From NCBI GenBank assembly GCA_003611745.1, contig RAYF01000015.1, positions 1 to 64,000 of the forward strand: 64,000 bases of DNA. The letters are read 5' to 3'. The translations under genes and the position numbers were made by a program. The notes beneath the pieces are model-generated. The model ran no database searches. It worked only from the letters and a program-made list of their open reading frames with translations, and had not been told where the DNA came from. The number at the start of each line of letters is the position of its first letter. Within the stretch, counting starts at the first letter, position 1. The DNA comes from a bacterium D16-36. GTDB lineage: Bacteria > Bacillota > Clostridia > Lachnospirales > Lachnospiraceae. Below, in pieces: positions 37,684 through 47,185 of the stretch.

Positions 37684-39015
37684 TTAATATTGATACCGTT
37701 TTCTATATTTCAAAAACATACCAAGTGACAGGGCAAATGCCATAAGCTCCGCCGCAGGAGTTGCCAGCCAGATGCCATTCACCCCTAAGATAGCAGGAAG
37801 CAAAAGCATTGCTGCCAGCATAAATACAAAGGATCTTGAAAATGCAAGCACGGCGGAAACAACCCCGTTTGACAGTGCTGTAAACATACCGCTTGTAAAT
37901 ATGTTAAAGCCGATAAAAACCAGTGCCACCGTGCAGATTCTGTTCCCATCTACAGCAAGATTATATACTGGATTATCCGGATGTGCAAATACTGATACCA
38001 ACGGCTTTGTCAGCAAAAAGGATGCCGCCACGGTGACTGCTGAAATTGCAGCAATCACTTTTATACTGGCCGCCACCAGCTTTTTCAGTTTCACATGGTT
38101 CTTCTCCCCATAATAATAACTAAGCATAGGTGCTACCCCGTAAGAATACCCCGTATATAGCGAGCTTGCAAACATCAGCACATACATAATAATTGTAACT
38201 GCAGCAACGCCGTCCTCCCCGGCATAGCGGAGCATTGTCCAGTTAAACATCATTGTAACAACACCGGTTACAAGAGCTGTCGCCATCTCAGAACAGCCAT
38301 TTAAAACTGCATTCCTCAGTACATTCCAACGAAGAACCGGCCTCTTAAAATGCAGAAGGCTCTTCTGCCTGCTAAAAACAATAAATCCTGCAACAGCTGT
38401 AACAGAATATCCCAAACCAGTAGCAGCCGCAGCACCACGGATTCCCATATCAAGCACAGCGATAAACACATAGTCAAGCACCATGTTCAGCACACCGCCT
38501 GCCACGGAACAGACAAGGGAAAGCGCAGCCTTTTCGCATGCAATCATGTACAGGGTAAAATTATTCATTAGCAATATCGGAATTGTAAACAGCAGATATA
38601 CACCCAGATAGCCCACACAATATCCAGACACCTCTGCGGACAGCCCCATCGCCGCAAATATATGGTCCATCACCGCATAGCCAAGGCCGCACATAACAGC
38701 TCCAGCCACTACATTGACCAGAATCAGAAATGTAAAATCTTCCCTTGCTTCCTCAGCCTTCTTCTCCCCCATTTTTTTCATAATTACTGCGCTGCCCCCA
38801 GTGGCGAGCATCGTAGAAATCGCCGTGACAAGCTGGATAACCGGTGCTGTCAGGTTAATCGCAGACAAGGCATCTGTGCCAATCAGGTTAGACACAAACA
38901 GGCCGTCAACCATTGTGTAAAATGACATAAAAACCGTCATCGCAATCGTCGGAACGGCAAATTTGAAAATATTTTTCAATGTTACAGGCCTTTCATATAC
39001 ACTTTCATTCTCCAT
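37684..39015 (-). CDS. MATE-family multidrug efflux protein
   Basis: 443 residues, twelve membrane helices in two MatE bundles (~20-210 and ~240-440). Exports cationic drugs or metabolites using a Na+ or H+ gradient. The opening VTLKNIFKFAVPTIAMTVFM and VDGLFVSNLIGTDALSAINL are typical. ATG at 39015 is chosen over an upstream TTG. Divergent from a MerR regulator; a MerR-type promoter lies in the intergenic region (39136-39166), so drug-induced expression is likely. Confidence 0.92.
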   Translation of the reverse strand: MENESVYERPVTLKNIFKFAVPTIAMTVFMSFYTMVDGLFVSNLIGTDALSAINLTAPVIQLVTAISTMLATGGSAVIMKKMGEKKAEEAREDFTFLILVNVVAGAVMCGLGYAVMDHIFAAMGLSAEVSGYCVGYLGVYLLFTIPILLMNNFTLYMIACEKAALSLVCSVAGGVLNMVLDYVFIAVLDMGIRGAAAATGLGYSVTAVAGFIVFSRQKSLLHFKRPVLRWNVLRNAVLNGCSEMATALVTGVVTMMFNWTMLRYAGEDGVAAVTIIMYVLMFASSLYTGYSYGVAPMLSYYYGEKNHVKLKKLVAASIKVIAAISAVTVAASFLLTKPLVSVFAHPDNPVYNLAVDGNRICTVALVFIGFNIFTSGMFTALSNGVVSAVLAFSRSFVFMLAAMLLLPAILGVNGIWLATPAAELMAFALSLGMFLKYRKRYQY

Positions 39016-39019
39016 AACT

Positions 39020-39048
39020 ATCCCCGCCTTTCTCAATTTTAATGCTCT
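39020..39048 (-). repeat. copy 3 of 30-bp leader repeat
   Basis: Leftward strand: GAGCATTAAAATTGAGAAAG then GCGGGGAT, ending a few nt before the MATE ATG. Same core and placement as 17701-17730 and 19234-19263. A weaker match (ATTAAGAAAGGCGGGGGAT) precedes ispG at 10421-10439. Confidence 0.55.
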
Positions 39049-39135
39049 CTAGACCTCCATGCCGTTGCTGTTCACTCTGTGCCCAGTAACAACAGCGGCA
39101 TAAGGAAAAGCTTGCATTTCTTTTCCTTATCCTGT

Positions 39136-39166
39136 ATCATAAACCATACAGTAACTGTACTGTCAA
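39136..39166 (-). promoter_or_regulatory. MerR-type promoter with 19-bp spacer for the MATE gene
   Basis: Leftward TTGACA (39161-39166) and TATGAT (39136-39141) are separated by 19 bp. The spacer contains the perfect dyad TACAGTAACTGTA (39147-39159). Overlong spacers with a central dyad are the hallmark of MerR-activated promoters, and the divergent gene encodes a MerR protein. Confidence 0.85.
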
Positions 39167-39261
39167 GGATAACAATACAAAATTTTATACGGGAAATGTA
39201 AAAACAGCATTTTTCTAAGCAGGCTTTTCTGCTTTAAAACGTGGTATGGAGGGACTAATTA

Positions 39262-40128
39262 TTGAAGAAAGAAAAATATCTCACAATCGGCCAATTTGCG
39301 GCCATGCATGGAATTAACAAAAAAACTTTGATGTGGTATGATGAAATCGGCTTGTTCCACCCCGCCGCCATCCATCCGGAAAATGGATACCGATACTATA
39401 ATTACCACCAAAGCCCCGTACTTGAGACCATCCTGCTGCTGCGGGAGCTGGATGTATCCATAAAAGAGATACAGGAATTCATGGAAAACCGTTCCGCTGC
39501 CAGCCTGAAATGCCTGTTAGAGCATAAGATAACGGAATTAGACCATAACATAACACATCTGGAGGCAGTGCGGAAGACTTTATGCAACCACCACCAGAAT
39601 ATGGACACCTTATTAACAATGGATCTGTCAGAAATCAGTGTCCTCCAGAAAGAAGAACGCTGCCTGATTACAGTAGATATCAACAAAGATACCTCCTTTG
39701 AGGAGGAAGTTGAAATGATTACAGCCGAGACAGAAAAATACCAGCTTGGACGGCTCCATCATGCATCTTACGGTTCCATGATACCAGTCGCAAATTTGCA
39801 AAATGGCAGCTTTCATGATTATTCCAAGCTTTTTATTGAGATTCCCTTCCTCACACTGCAAAACCAGAAAGAACCCCATGACGGTCCAGAAAATAATCTG
39901 CATATACAGCCCGGCGGAAAATACCTGAGGGCTTTCCACAAAGGCGATTGGGAAAAAATTCCCCAGCGCTATCAGGCAATTCTTGATCATGCACAGAAAA
40001 AAGGGTTGACACTCTATGGTTTTTCTTACGAAATGGGCATCAATGAAAATGTCATCGATCAGATTGAGGACTATATTGTACAGATAGAAATTCCAATCCT
40101 TGAAGAAGGCAGCCGCTATCCCGCCTAA
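39262..40128 (+). CDS. MerR-family regulator with GyrI-like effector domain
   Basis: 288 residues starting at TTG, 8 nt after GGAGGG. N-terminal MerR helix-turn-helix (YLTIGQFAAMHGINKKTLMW, EIGLFHPA), coiled-coil dimerisation helix (~75-115) and a C-terminal GyrI-type drug-binding domain (~125-285). Divergent from the MATE exporter, whose promoter carries a matching dyad in a 19-bp spacer. Its stop overlaps the end of the convergent kinase gene by 4 nt. Confidence 0.9.
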   Translation: MKKEKYLTIGQFAAMHGINKKTLMWYDEIGLFHPAAIHPENGYRYYNYHQSPVLETILLLRELDVSIKEIQEFMENRSAASLKCLLEHKITELDHNITHLEAVRKTLCNHHQNMDTLLTMDLSEISVLQKEERCLITVDINKDTSFEEEVEMITAETEKYQLGRLHHASYGSMIPVANLQNGSFHDYSKLFIEIPFLTLQNQKEPHDGPENNLHIQPGGKYLRAFHKGDWEKIPQRYQAILDHAQKKGLTLYGFSYEMGINENVIDQIEDYIVQIEIPILEEGSRYPA

Positions 40129-42941
40129 CCTTCAGGCAGGGACGGGAAACATACCTTTGCGCAGAACAAATCACCGTCCAGCTCTATTATAAACTCCCCG
40201 CCCATCAGTTCTGTCAGGCTCTTTGCAATAGACAGCCCCAGCCCGCTCCCCTCCGTTGTGCGGGAGCGGTCACCCCTAACAAACCGCTCTGTCAGCTCTT
40301 CCGGCGTTATATTTAATTTCGTGGCGGAAATGTTTTTCATTGTAAATACAAGGCTCCCCTGCTCCTTTGCGAGGGAAATATAAACTCTGGTATGCCCCAT
40401 CGCATATTTGGCAGTATTATTGTAGAGATTCTCCAGAATACGGAATACCCTCCGTCCATCGCCCTCAAAATAGAATGCTTCGTCCGGAAGGTCAGATATC
40501 AGTTCCAGATGGCATTCCTCAAAACGGTCATCAAATTCACCGTTCGTCTGCCTAATTAATTCCTTAAAATCCAGCTTGCAGATTTCTAGTTCCATCACTC
40601 CGCTGGAAGCCTTGGACGCTTCCACCAAATCCTCAATCAACGTTTTTAACCTTAGGGATTTTCGCTCCAAAACAGTGATATATTTTTGCACCGTCTCATT
40701 ATCCACCTGCTCCCTTTTAATCAAATCCACATAATTTATCACAGAAGTCAGCGGCGTCTTGATATCATGGGAAACATTCGCAATCAATTCTGTCTTCAGC
40801 CGCTCATTTCTGACACTTTCCTCCACTGCCTGCTCTAACACGCCGCCAATCTGGTTGATCGTCTTTATCAGTTCTGCCTTACGCTCCCCTGCCCCGTCCG
40901 CATCTGGAACCTGATAGGAAAAATCCCCCTCCATAATCCTCTTCGTCCCCTGAATAATCATTATTTCAACCTGTTCCCCCAAAAATGCCTGCCTCTGCTG
41001 TATAAATACCGCCAGCAGAAGAATGGCTGCTGCTGCCATGCCTGCTATTCCAAATGGTGAAACAAGAAACTGTGTGAAAGACATATCTTCATCAAACTTA
41101 ACCAGCACAAGGCATCCCGCCCCATATAGGAGAACCGCCAGTTCCAAAAAGATAAGCAGCGCATACTTCTGCTTTGCCGGGAAAAAAGCCGCCCTCCTCT
41201 TAATCTGGGCAGACCATTCCCCAATGTTCTTCCTGCGAAAGACCACCTCAGAAAGAAAAAACAAAATCAGGCTATACCGCACCCCCATATGGCACTTCTG
41301 CCTTTTGATAATGCTAAGCAGCATTCCGAGGATGAAAAGCAGGAGCAAAGAAATGGCTGCAGCAAAAACAAATATAAGCCCTGCCTCGACTGTCCGGTTC
41401 CATAACATAAACAGCCACAAAATCATTTCCACAAAAATATAGCCGGCCGCAAACTGTACTTCCAGCCAGATACGGTCATGCCACCCAAGAACACTGCCGT
41501 CTGATTCACGATTATGCCCGCTCATCACTGCCAGCAGCAGAAAACTAAGCAGTGAAGCTATCCCGCTAATAAATAATACTGTCCTCCCTCCCACATACAT
41601 GTGAAATCTTTGGTTAGAAAGGACATACTGCTCCCAAAATCCGTCCTCATAGCGGGCAGTCCTGACACCCTTTAAGTCGAGCCCCACCACAATCTGAAAA
41701 GAAGCTGGCTTATACTGCTCGCCAATATCCCTTAACTTTTCTATTACATTGCCGGACATGCCAAGCGATGCCCTTGTAAAATTAGTCTTTCCCTCATCCC
41801 CGCTTTTATCAAAATAGGCGTACAAAAAGGAATCTGAATCTGCTGCCCTTTCGGCAGTGCCCTCCGCCCCTGCTTCCTTTGCAGCCTGTCCCCACAATTT
41901 TTTGCGGTTTGTAACCAGAAGCCCCTGCGAATTTTCATAGGCATAAAAAAAATTGGAATGCGAGAAATAATATTGCAGCTCCTGATATGTCTCTACCAGA
42001 AAGGCCGCATACTTTCCAGCCTCCTCCATTGTCCGGGGAATCAGATGGACCGACCACGGGATTTTATCTTCCTGCAGGTCCTGATAATACTTATCCCTGC
42101 TGTCCCTGAGCATCTTATAAAATTTCTTTTCGGAAACTTCCCCACTGCCGCCCATATACGTATGGTACAGATCATCCCGCCCGGCGCTGCCTTTGTTTTC
42201 ATATGACTGTACAGCCTGATTAAGAAAATACCATCTGGCATATTCCGGAAAATACATGATAAGATAACCCTCATAGGAACTTCTGGCATGGAATTCCAGT
42301 TCCCTCCCTGCGCCTGCAAGCCGCAGGGAAATAGATTCCCCCAGAGTTTCTTTATATTTCTGGGTATCTGTCGATAACGCCGTCATATTTTCCTGCCGCA
42401 TTTTCATATTTTCTATCTTCCGTTCGGAGAGTGATGCCGCATTGGGGGAGGCAAACTGGAAAATATTGCCTTCATCCAGTATGACGCGGGTGTCTGAGTG
42501 CAGTGCACGTCTGGTATACCACGGATAGCTCTTCCCCTCCCGGCAGTTTTCTAAGAAATCAGCCATAAACTTCCTGAAATTCTCCACCGCCTCCCCCTCA
42601 GAGGAAGAATACTTTAAAAGCTCCCTTATCGTATACCGTTTGTCATTCAGAATAGATACCAGAATTTCTTTATCATAATCTATCTCCCCGTCTTTTGTGA
42701 TCAGGCTTCCAATCTGCATATACTCCTCAAAAAGCCGGATAGATCCATCCAGCAAAAGGTTCGCAGCCTCCCCTGCCACAAAAAAATCTTCCGGCTTCTC
42801 CCTCCCCCTGCCTGCATATTCGCTTCCTGCTATCATAGACATGCCGGCAACAGTATCCGCAAATACTGACAGCACAAGCACCAGAATGGAAACCCCTTTT
42901 AAAAACCTTGATTCCTTCCACCTCTTCCTCTTTTTATCCAT
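40125..42941 (-). CDS. large sensor histidine kinase, 938 aa
   Basis: N-terminal membrane helix (~14-34), then an extracytoplasmic region of about 400 residues with no family I recognise, five or six further helices (~450-665), a HAMP-like linker, HisKA motif ANVSHDIKTPLTS (His ~724) and HATPase boxes (LENLYNNTAKYA, GSGLGLSIAKSL). AAAGGAGG precedes the ATG. The multi-helix membrane block between sensor domain and HAMP is unusual. The cognate regulator gene is upstream, separated by 216 bp largely occupied by a palindromic element. Confidence 0.9.
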   Translation of the reverse strand: MDKKRKRWKESRFLKGVSILVLVLSVFADTVAGMSMIAGSEYAGRGREKPEDFFVAGEAANLLLDGSIRLFEEYMQIGSLITKDGEIDYDKEILVSILNDKRYTIRELLKYSSSEGEAVENFRKFMADFLENCREGKSYPWYTRRALHSDTRVILDEGNIFQFASPNAASLSERKIENMKMRQENMTALSTDTQKYKETLGESISLRLAGAGRELEFHARSSYEGYLIMYFPEYARWYFLNQAVQSYENKGSAGRDDLYHTYMGGSGEVSEKKFYKMLRDSRDKYYQDLQEDKIPWSVHLIPRTMEEAGKYAAFLVETYQELQYYFSHSNFFYAYENSQGLLVTNRKKLWGQAAKEAGAEGTAERAADSDSFLYAYFDKSGDEGKTNFTRASLGMSGNVIEKLRDIGEQYKPASFQIVVGLDLKGVRTARYEDGFWEQYVLSNQRFHMYVGGRTVLFISGIASLLSFLLLAVMSGHNRESDGSVLGWHDRIWLEVQFAAGYIFVEMILWLFMLWNRTVEAGLIFVFAAAISLLLLFILGMLLSIIKRQKCHMGVRYSLILFFLSEVVFRRKNIGEWSAQIKRRAAFFPAKQKYALLIFLELAVLLYGAGCLVLVKFDEDMSFTQFLVSPFGIAGMAAAAILLLAVFIQQRQAFLGEQVEIMIIQGTKRIMEGDFSYQVPDADGAGERKAELIKTINQIGGVLEQAVEESVRNERLKTELIANVSHDIKTPLTSVINYVDLIKREQVDNETVQKYITVLERKSLRLKTLIEDLVEASKASSGVMELEICKLDFKELIRQTNGEFDDRFEECHLELISDLPDEAFYFEGDGRRVFRILENLYNNTAKYAMGHTRVYISLAKEQGSLVFTMKNISATKLNITPEELTERFVRGDRSRTTEGSGLGLSIAKSLTELMGGEFIIELDGDLFCAKVCFPSLPEG

Positions 42942-43022
42942 TCCCTGCCCTCCTTTGCCGGCACAAACAATCCATGTAAAGAACGCCGATTTTGCGTTCT
43001 TCTTAGAAATGACTTAGTTTTT

Positions 43023-43187
43023 CTTAGGAGCTGTCAATAAATAACTTTTGAATAGTGCGTAGGATTTTTCTTCGAGAGTGCCGCTCAAAAATCAGGCGCA
43101 TAGCGGGCTATGTAACTGATTTTTGAGCGGTGCTATCGGTGAAAAAGACAAGCGATATTAAAAGTTATTTTTGGACAGTTCCTTAGG
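43023..43187. mobile_element. ~165-bp palindromic MITE-like element
   Basis: Arms align almost throughout: TTAGGAGCTGTC...ATAACTTTT...CCGCTCAAAAATCAG on the left against the complement of CTGATTTTTGAGCGG...AAAAGTTATTTTTGGACAG on the right. The centre is CATAGC-GG-GCTATG (43099-43112). No coding capacity. It lies between the response regulator and sensor kinase genes and supplies the last codons and stop of the regulator. Confidence 0.85.
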
Positions 43188-43925
43188 CACAGTTTTTTTG
43201 TGCTGTAGAAAATCTTCATTTCTTACACACTTTTCCATCCGGTACCCTATGCCCCATACTACCTGCAGATATTTTGGTTTCTTTGGGTCTATCTCAATCT
43301 TCTCCCTGATATGCCGGATATGGACAGCAACTACATTGTCATCCCCCAACGCCTGCTCATCCCATATCGTCTCATAAATTTGGCTGCTGGAAAATGTCAT
43401 GCCGGGATGTTTCATCAGCAGAAGCAGGATACTATATTCCAGCGGTGTCAGCCGTACACTCTCGCCATCCACAGTAACAGACTTCTTTTCGTCGTTTATG
43501 ACCAACCCGCCATTCACATAAATGCCCCTATACCTCTCAGATGCCTCCGGCCTGCTTAGTATCTGGCTTCTGCGAAGCTGCGACTGAACCCTTGCCAAAA
43601 GCTCCTGAGGATTAAACGGCTTTGTCACATAATCATCCGCCCCCACCCTAAGCCCAAATATTTTATCCTGATCTTCCGACTTTGCCGACAAAATAATAAT
43701 CGGTATGCTGCTTTTTTCCCGAATGCGGAACGTCGCCTCCACACCGCCAAGCTTCGGCATCATCACATCAATAATGAGAAGGTCAATCTCTTCCCTCTCA
43801 ATAATCTTTACCGCCTCATCGCCATCATATGCCTTCCGCACCTGATAGCCATCCTTCTCCAGATAGATAGCAATCGCTTCCACAATCTCCCTGTCATCAT
43901 CACACACCAGAATCGTATTCATCAT
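43158..43925 (-). CDS. OmpR-family response regulator
   Basis: 255 residues. Receiver with Asp9-Asp11 acidic cluster, phosphoacceptor Asp53 (LLIIDVMMPK) and Lys in YVTKPFNP; winged-helix DNA-binding domain ~135-230 ending QVVWGIGYRMEKC. The final residues (PKELSKNNF) are encoded by the palindromic element, so the native C-terminus has been replaced. Pairs with the 938-aa kinase downstream. ATG-ATG start; either may be used. Confidence 0.92.
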   Translation of the reverse strand: MMNTILVCDDDREIVEAIAIYLEKDGYQVRKAYDGDEAVKIIEREEIDLLIIDVMMPKLGGVEATFRIREKSSIPIIILSAKSEDQDKIFGLRVGADDYVTKPFNPQELLARVQSQLRRSQILSRPEASERYRGIYVNGGLVINDEKKSVTVDGESVRLTPLEYSILLLLMKHPGMTFSSSQIYETIWDEQALGDDNVVAVHIRHIREKIEIDPKKPKYLQVVWGIGYRMEKCVRNEDFLQHKKTVPKELSKNNF

Positions 43926-44340
43926 TGCCTCTCCCTTAACAGGCAGCCGTCAGCTGCCTGTACTTCCTCTTTCCAAAATATATTGTAATACCGGAGCCAA
44001 AAGATATTCCGCCCCGGTTAATGTCCCGCATTGTTCCTTGCTACCCATTATATCATATTTTTACCGCACTACAAAAAACTTTATCCTTGAATACCACAAC
44101 GCCGCCCGGCAAAGCTCTGTCATTTCCTTTCCGCTAATTAAAATGACACGCCGCTTTCAGCGGCACCACTATAAGTAAAATATTTTAAGCAAAAATATGT
44201 ACAAATTTTTTAACTTCTATCACTACTATAATACAGCGTCTTATTTATAACAAATACTTATATCGCTTATTTAACTATGCTTGATAGTTATATTATAATG
44301 AATTATACTCTACTTATAATCGCGAAAAGGAGGATTTGAC
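43926..44340. other. divergent intergenic region, 415 bp
   Basis: No gene. Contains a hairpin in the response-regulator leader (CAGGCAGC at 43940-43947 and complement at 43953-43960), a GCCGC-TTTCA-GCGGC hairpin near 44150, and AT-rich promoter sequence for the LysR gene on the right. Confidence 0.6.
44272..44290. promoter_or_regulatory. LysR-type dyad upstream of lysR gene
   Basis: TAACTAT-GCTTG-ATAGTTA, a perfect 7-bp dyad, 51 bp before the LysR start codon; TATAAT-like sequence follows. Placement suits autoregulation. No divergent target gene is adjacent. Confidence 0.6.
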
Positions 44341-45225
44341 ATGGAGTTACGTGTTCTTCAATATTTTCTTGCCGTTACCAGAGAGCAAAGCATTTCCGGC
44401 GCTGCAGAGTCCCTGCATCTATCCCAGCCTACTCTTTCCAGACAGTTAAAAGACATGGAGGAGGAACTGGGAAAACAGCTTATGATACGGGGAAACCGCA
44501 AAATTACTTTGACGGAAGAAGGCATGATCCTGCGGAAACGTGCAGAAGAAATCCTTGATTTAGTACAAAAAACAGAACATGAAATCACCATTTCGGATGA
44601 TGTAATTTCCGGGGACGTATACATTGGCGCCGGAGAAACCGATGCCGTCCGCCTGCTTGCCAAAGCCGGAAAAAATGTACAGATGGAATATCCGGACATC
44701 CATTACCATATTTCCAGCGGTGACTCAACAGACGTTTTAGAAAGCCTCGATAAAGGACTGATTGATTTTGGCATGATTTTTGGTCCGATTGACGCCTCAA
44801 AATATGAATATCTGGAATTTCCGGTCAAAGATAAATATGGGATTTTAATGAGGAAAGACAGCCCTCTTGCAGAAAAGAACGTCATTCGCCCGGAAGACCT
44901 CCATGATAAACCAATCATGTTTAACCGCAACACTCGTGACGGTGATTTACTGACTTCATGGCTTGGCAAAAACCTTTCGGAATTGAATGTAGCCGCAACC
45001 TACAACCTGCTGTTTAATGCCTCCCTAATGGTGGATGAAGGTCTGGGGTACGCTTTTGCCCTAGATAAAATCATCAATACTGACGGAAACAGCAACCTCC
45101 GCTTTGTCCCCTGCGAACCAGAATTAAGTGCAGGCATGAGCCTGCTATGGAAAAAGTATCAGGTATTTCCAAAAGCGGCAAAGAAGTTTCTGGAAGAGTT
45201 TCAAAAACTGCTGAGTAAAAACTAA
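44341..45225 (+). CDS. LysR-family transcriptional regulator
   Basis: 294 residues. HTH at ~1-60 (QYFLAVTREQSISGAAESLH, LSQPTLSRQLKDMEEELG), effector-binding periplasmic-like domain ~90-290. AAAGGAGG precedes the ATG. Target unclear: no metabolic gene flanks it, and the next rightward gene is decayed. Confidence 0.93.
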   Translation: MELRVLQYFLAVTREQSISGAAESLHLSQPTLSRQLKDMEEELGKQLMIRGNRKITLTEEGMILRKRAEEILDLVQKTEHEITISDDVISGDVYIGAGETDAVRLLAKAGKNVQMEYPDIHYHISSGDSTDVLESLDKGLIDFGMIFGPIDASKYEYLEFPVKDKYGILMRKDSPLAEKNVIRPEDLHDKPIMFNRNTRDGDLLTSWLGKNLSELNVAATYNLLFNASLMVDEGLGYAFALDKIINTDGNSNLRFVPCEPELSAGMSLLWKKYQVFPKAAKKFLEEFQKLLSKN

Positions 45226-45440
45226 TACAAGAAAAAGTCTGCAAAGAATAAGCCAAGCAAAAATGAAGAACTTTGAAAAATATTCCTTTACCCACTCGTA
45301 ATAAATACGCAGAATTTTGCTTTGCAGCGGTAAACCTGAAAAAACTGTGAAGTAACATTTTAGCTATTGGCTTTTAAACTGGCGAGGTATATCATATCTT
45401 TGTTTATTTAGAATTCTAATTACATAATAAGGGGCTATTC

Positions 45441-45782
45441 ATGAATGAACAAAAGCTGATGGAAAAATATGAAAGTTGAATCGGAGGATACGGAGATACT
45501 TTGCGAGTTTTTTCACTGATACACCAATCACCAGTGTTCAAGCGCTCATTTTACATAATAAATATTTTCAATAGATTGAATGATTGCGTTGTTGATGTAT
45601 CGTCTAAAAATATTTATGATATTCCGTCAATATTTAATGACACAAGTCAACAGCATATGCAGAATGTGATTGTATCAGATTATAATCTGGTTCCGATTAT
45701 TGATACGGCCCGTTTATTTAAGAAAATAGGAGTATTAGAAGAAACAGAGCAGCTTAAAAGCGAAAAGACAACTAAAGTGTAA
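45441..45782 (+). pseudogene. decayed gene with stop and frameshift
   Basis: ATG at 45441 follows AAGGGG. The frame reads MNEQKLMEKYES, an in-frame TGA at 45477, IGGYGDTLR, then shifts at the T6 run (45508-45513) between a GEFFTDTPITSVQALILHNK-like continuation and the frame that ends SEKTTKV. Restoring both would give a ~113-residue protein. I do not recognise the family. A perfect terminator follows. Confidence 0.5.
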
Positions 45783-45811
45783 TCCCCTGCAGCAATGTGC
45801 TGCAGGGGATT
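45781..45811. terminator. perfect 14-bp hairpin terminator
   Basis: AATCCCCTGCAGCA, 3-nt loop, exact complement, then TT. Lies at the decayed gene's stop and just beyond the convergent Gfo/Idh/MocA gene. Confidence 0.8.
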
Positions 45812-45851
45812 TAAACAGACAAAAAATAAATATTAAATTCTGAAATGACCT

Positions 45852-46826
45852 TTATTCTTCTTCCGGATACTTAAATCCCCATTCATTTCTATAAGCTGTC
45901 ATCACATCCATCACATCTTTGGTATATTCAAGATGCATACATTCCGCATCTCCTGAAATCGCCCTCTCCATATCTGCCAACTCGTATGCTAAAGCGTCTG
46001 CATTTTCACCTTCCCTGATCACTTCTGTCTCTCCAGACTCTGCATAGGTAATCGTTGCATCCCACGCTCTGGGATATTCCATAATTTCAATGTAACCCTT
46101 TTCACAGGAAACCATTCCGCGCTTTGGCTGTTTTGAATGAAGCGACAGCATAACCGATGCCATCTGTCCTTCTCCGTTCATAAGCAACAATCCCGCCTGT
46201 TCATCCACTCCTGTTGGCGCAGACTTTACCTGCGATAAAAGTCTCGTTGGCTTTTCGTCCATAAACCATCGGATAAATGAAAGCGCATAAACACCAATAT
46301 CAAGCATCGCGCCTCCCGCAAGATTTTTATTGAAAAACCGATTGCTCATATCGTATTCCTTGAAACTTCCAAAATTCATAGTTATCAGGTTGACTTTCCC
46401 TAATTTACCAGAATCAAGTATTTCTCTCAGTTTCTTATATATAGGCATATGATAAATGGTCATGGCTTCACCAATGATAACGCCCTTTTCATTTGCCAAT
46501 GTAATTACTTCATCCAGCTCACTGCTGTTTAATGTAATCGACTTCTCAACAAGAATATGTTTCCCATTGGCAATAGCTTTTTTCATAAATCCCATATGAG
46601 TATTATGTGGAGTAGTAATGTAAATCACATCAATCTCCGGATCCGAAAACATATCATTGTAATCTTCATACACTTTTTCAATTCCATATTTGTCTGCAAA
46701 GGCAACTGCTTTGCAATAAGTTCTATTTCCAACAGCATAAATGTTTTTCCCATTTTTCTTAAGTGCAGCCGCCATTTCATTTGCAATGACACCTGTGCCT
46801 AAAACTGCCCATTTAATCTCTTGCAT
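45852..46826 (-). CDS. Gfo/Idh/MocA-family NAD(P)-dependent oxidoreductase
   Basis: 325 residues from MQEIKWAVLGTGVIANEM; GAGGAGG lies 9 nt upstream. Rossmann domain (~1-120) with the conserved VEKSITLNSSE (usual EKP is EKS here), then the substrate domain with LAGGAMLDIGVYALSF and GEGQMASVMLSLHS. Family enzymes oxidise or reduce sugars and trans-dihydrodiols. Substrate not predictable. Its 5' region carries tandem hairpins (46869-47028). Confidence 0.9.
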   Translation of the reverse strand: MQEIKWAVLGTGVIANEMAAALKKNGKNIYAVGNRTYCKAVAFADKYGIEKVYEDYNDMFSDPEIDVIYITTPHNTHMGFMKKAIANGKHILVEKSITLNSSELDEVITLANEKGVIIGEAMTIYHMPIYKKLREILDSGKLGKVNLITMNFGSFKEYDMSNRFFNKNLAGGAMLDIGVYALSFIRWFMDEKPTRLLSQVKSAPTGVDEQAGLLLMNGEGQMASVMLSLHSKQPKRGMVSCEKGYIEIMEYPRAWDATITYAESGETEVIREGENADALAYELADMERAISGDAECMHLEYTKDVMDVMTAYRNEWGFKYPEEE

Positions 46827-46868
46827 AAAGTTTGTCCTCCTCAAATCTATCTCTGCACTTCAAATAAT

Positions 46869-47028
46869 ATAACTTATCGGAAGTATGTTTTTGACTTCCG
46901 ATAAAAGGCACTGGTTTTGTGCCGCAAATCGACTATAGGAAGCTGTTTTTGCTTCCTATAGTATAACTTATCAGAAATTGCAAAGCATTTTTTGATAAAA
47001 GGCACACGCTTTTAGTGCCGCGAATCAA
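46869..47028. repeat. tandem hairpin repeats in the leader of the oxidoreductase gene
   Basis: Two ~65-bp direct repeats (46869-46933 and 46962-47028), each containing a TTATC...GATAA stem and a GGCAC...GTGCC stem, flank a third perfect stem (ACTATAGGAAGC, 46932-46962). On the leftward strand each GGCAC stem is followed by TTTTATC, resembling weak terminators. Lies 43 bp before the oxidoreductase start. Confidence 0.65.
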
Positions 47029-47185
47029 TAGTCTGGATAAAATAATTAGAACAACAACTATCGATTTGTTAAAATATGATACCATAAAATAAAGGATAAA
47101 TCTATTGAATTTTTGCTTGTTTTTGCATCTGAATCCCATTTAAAGGCAAAATAAAAAAGTGGAGGGAAAATAAAATTAATTCTAC

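Noticed and set aside
45074-45358. 94-codon leftward frame across the end of the LysR gene
   Set aside because: Overlaps the LysR coding sequence, has no ribosome site and a low-quality composition.
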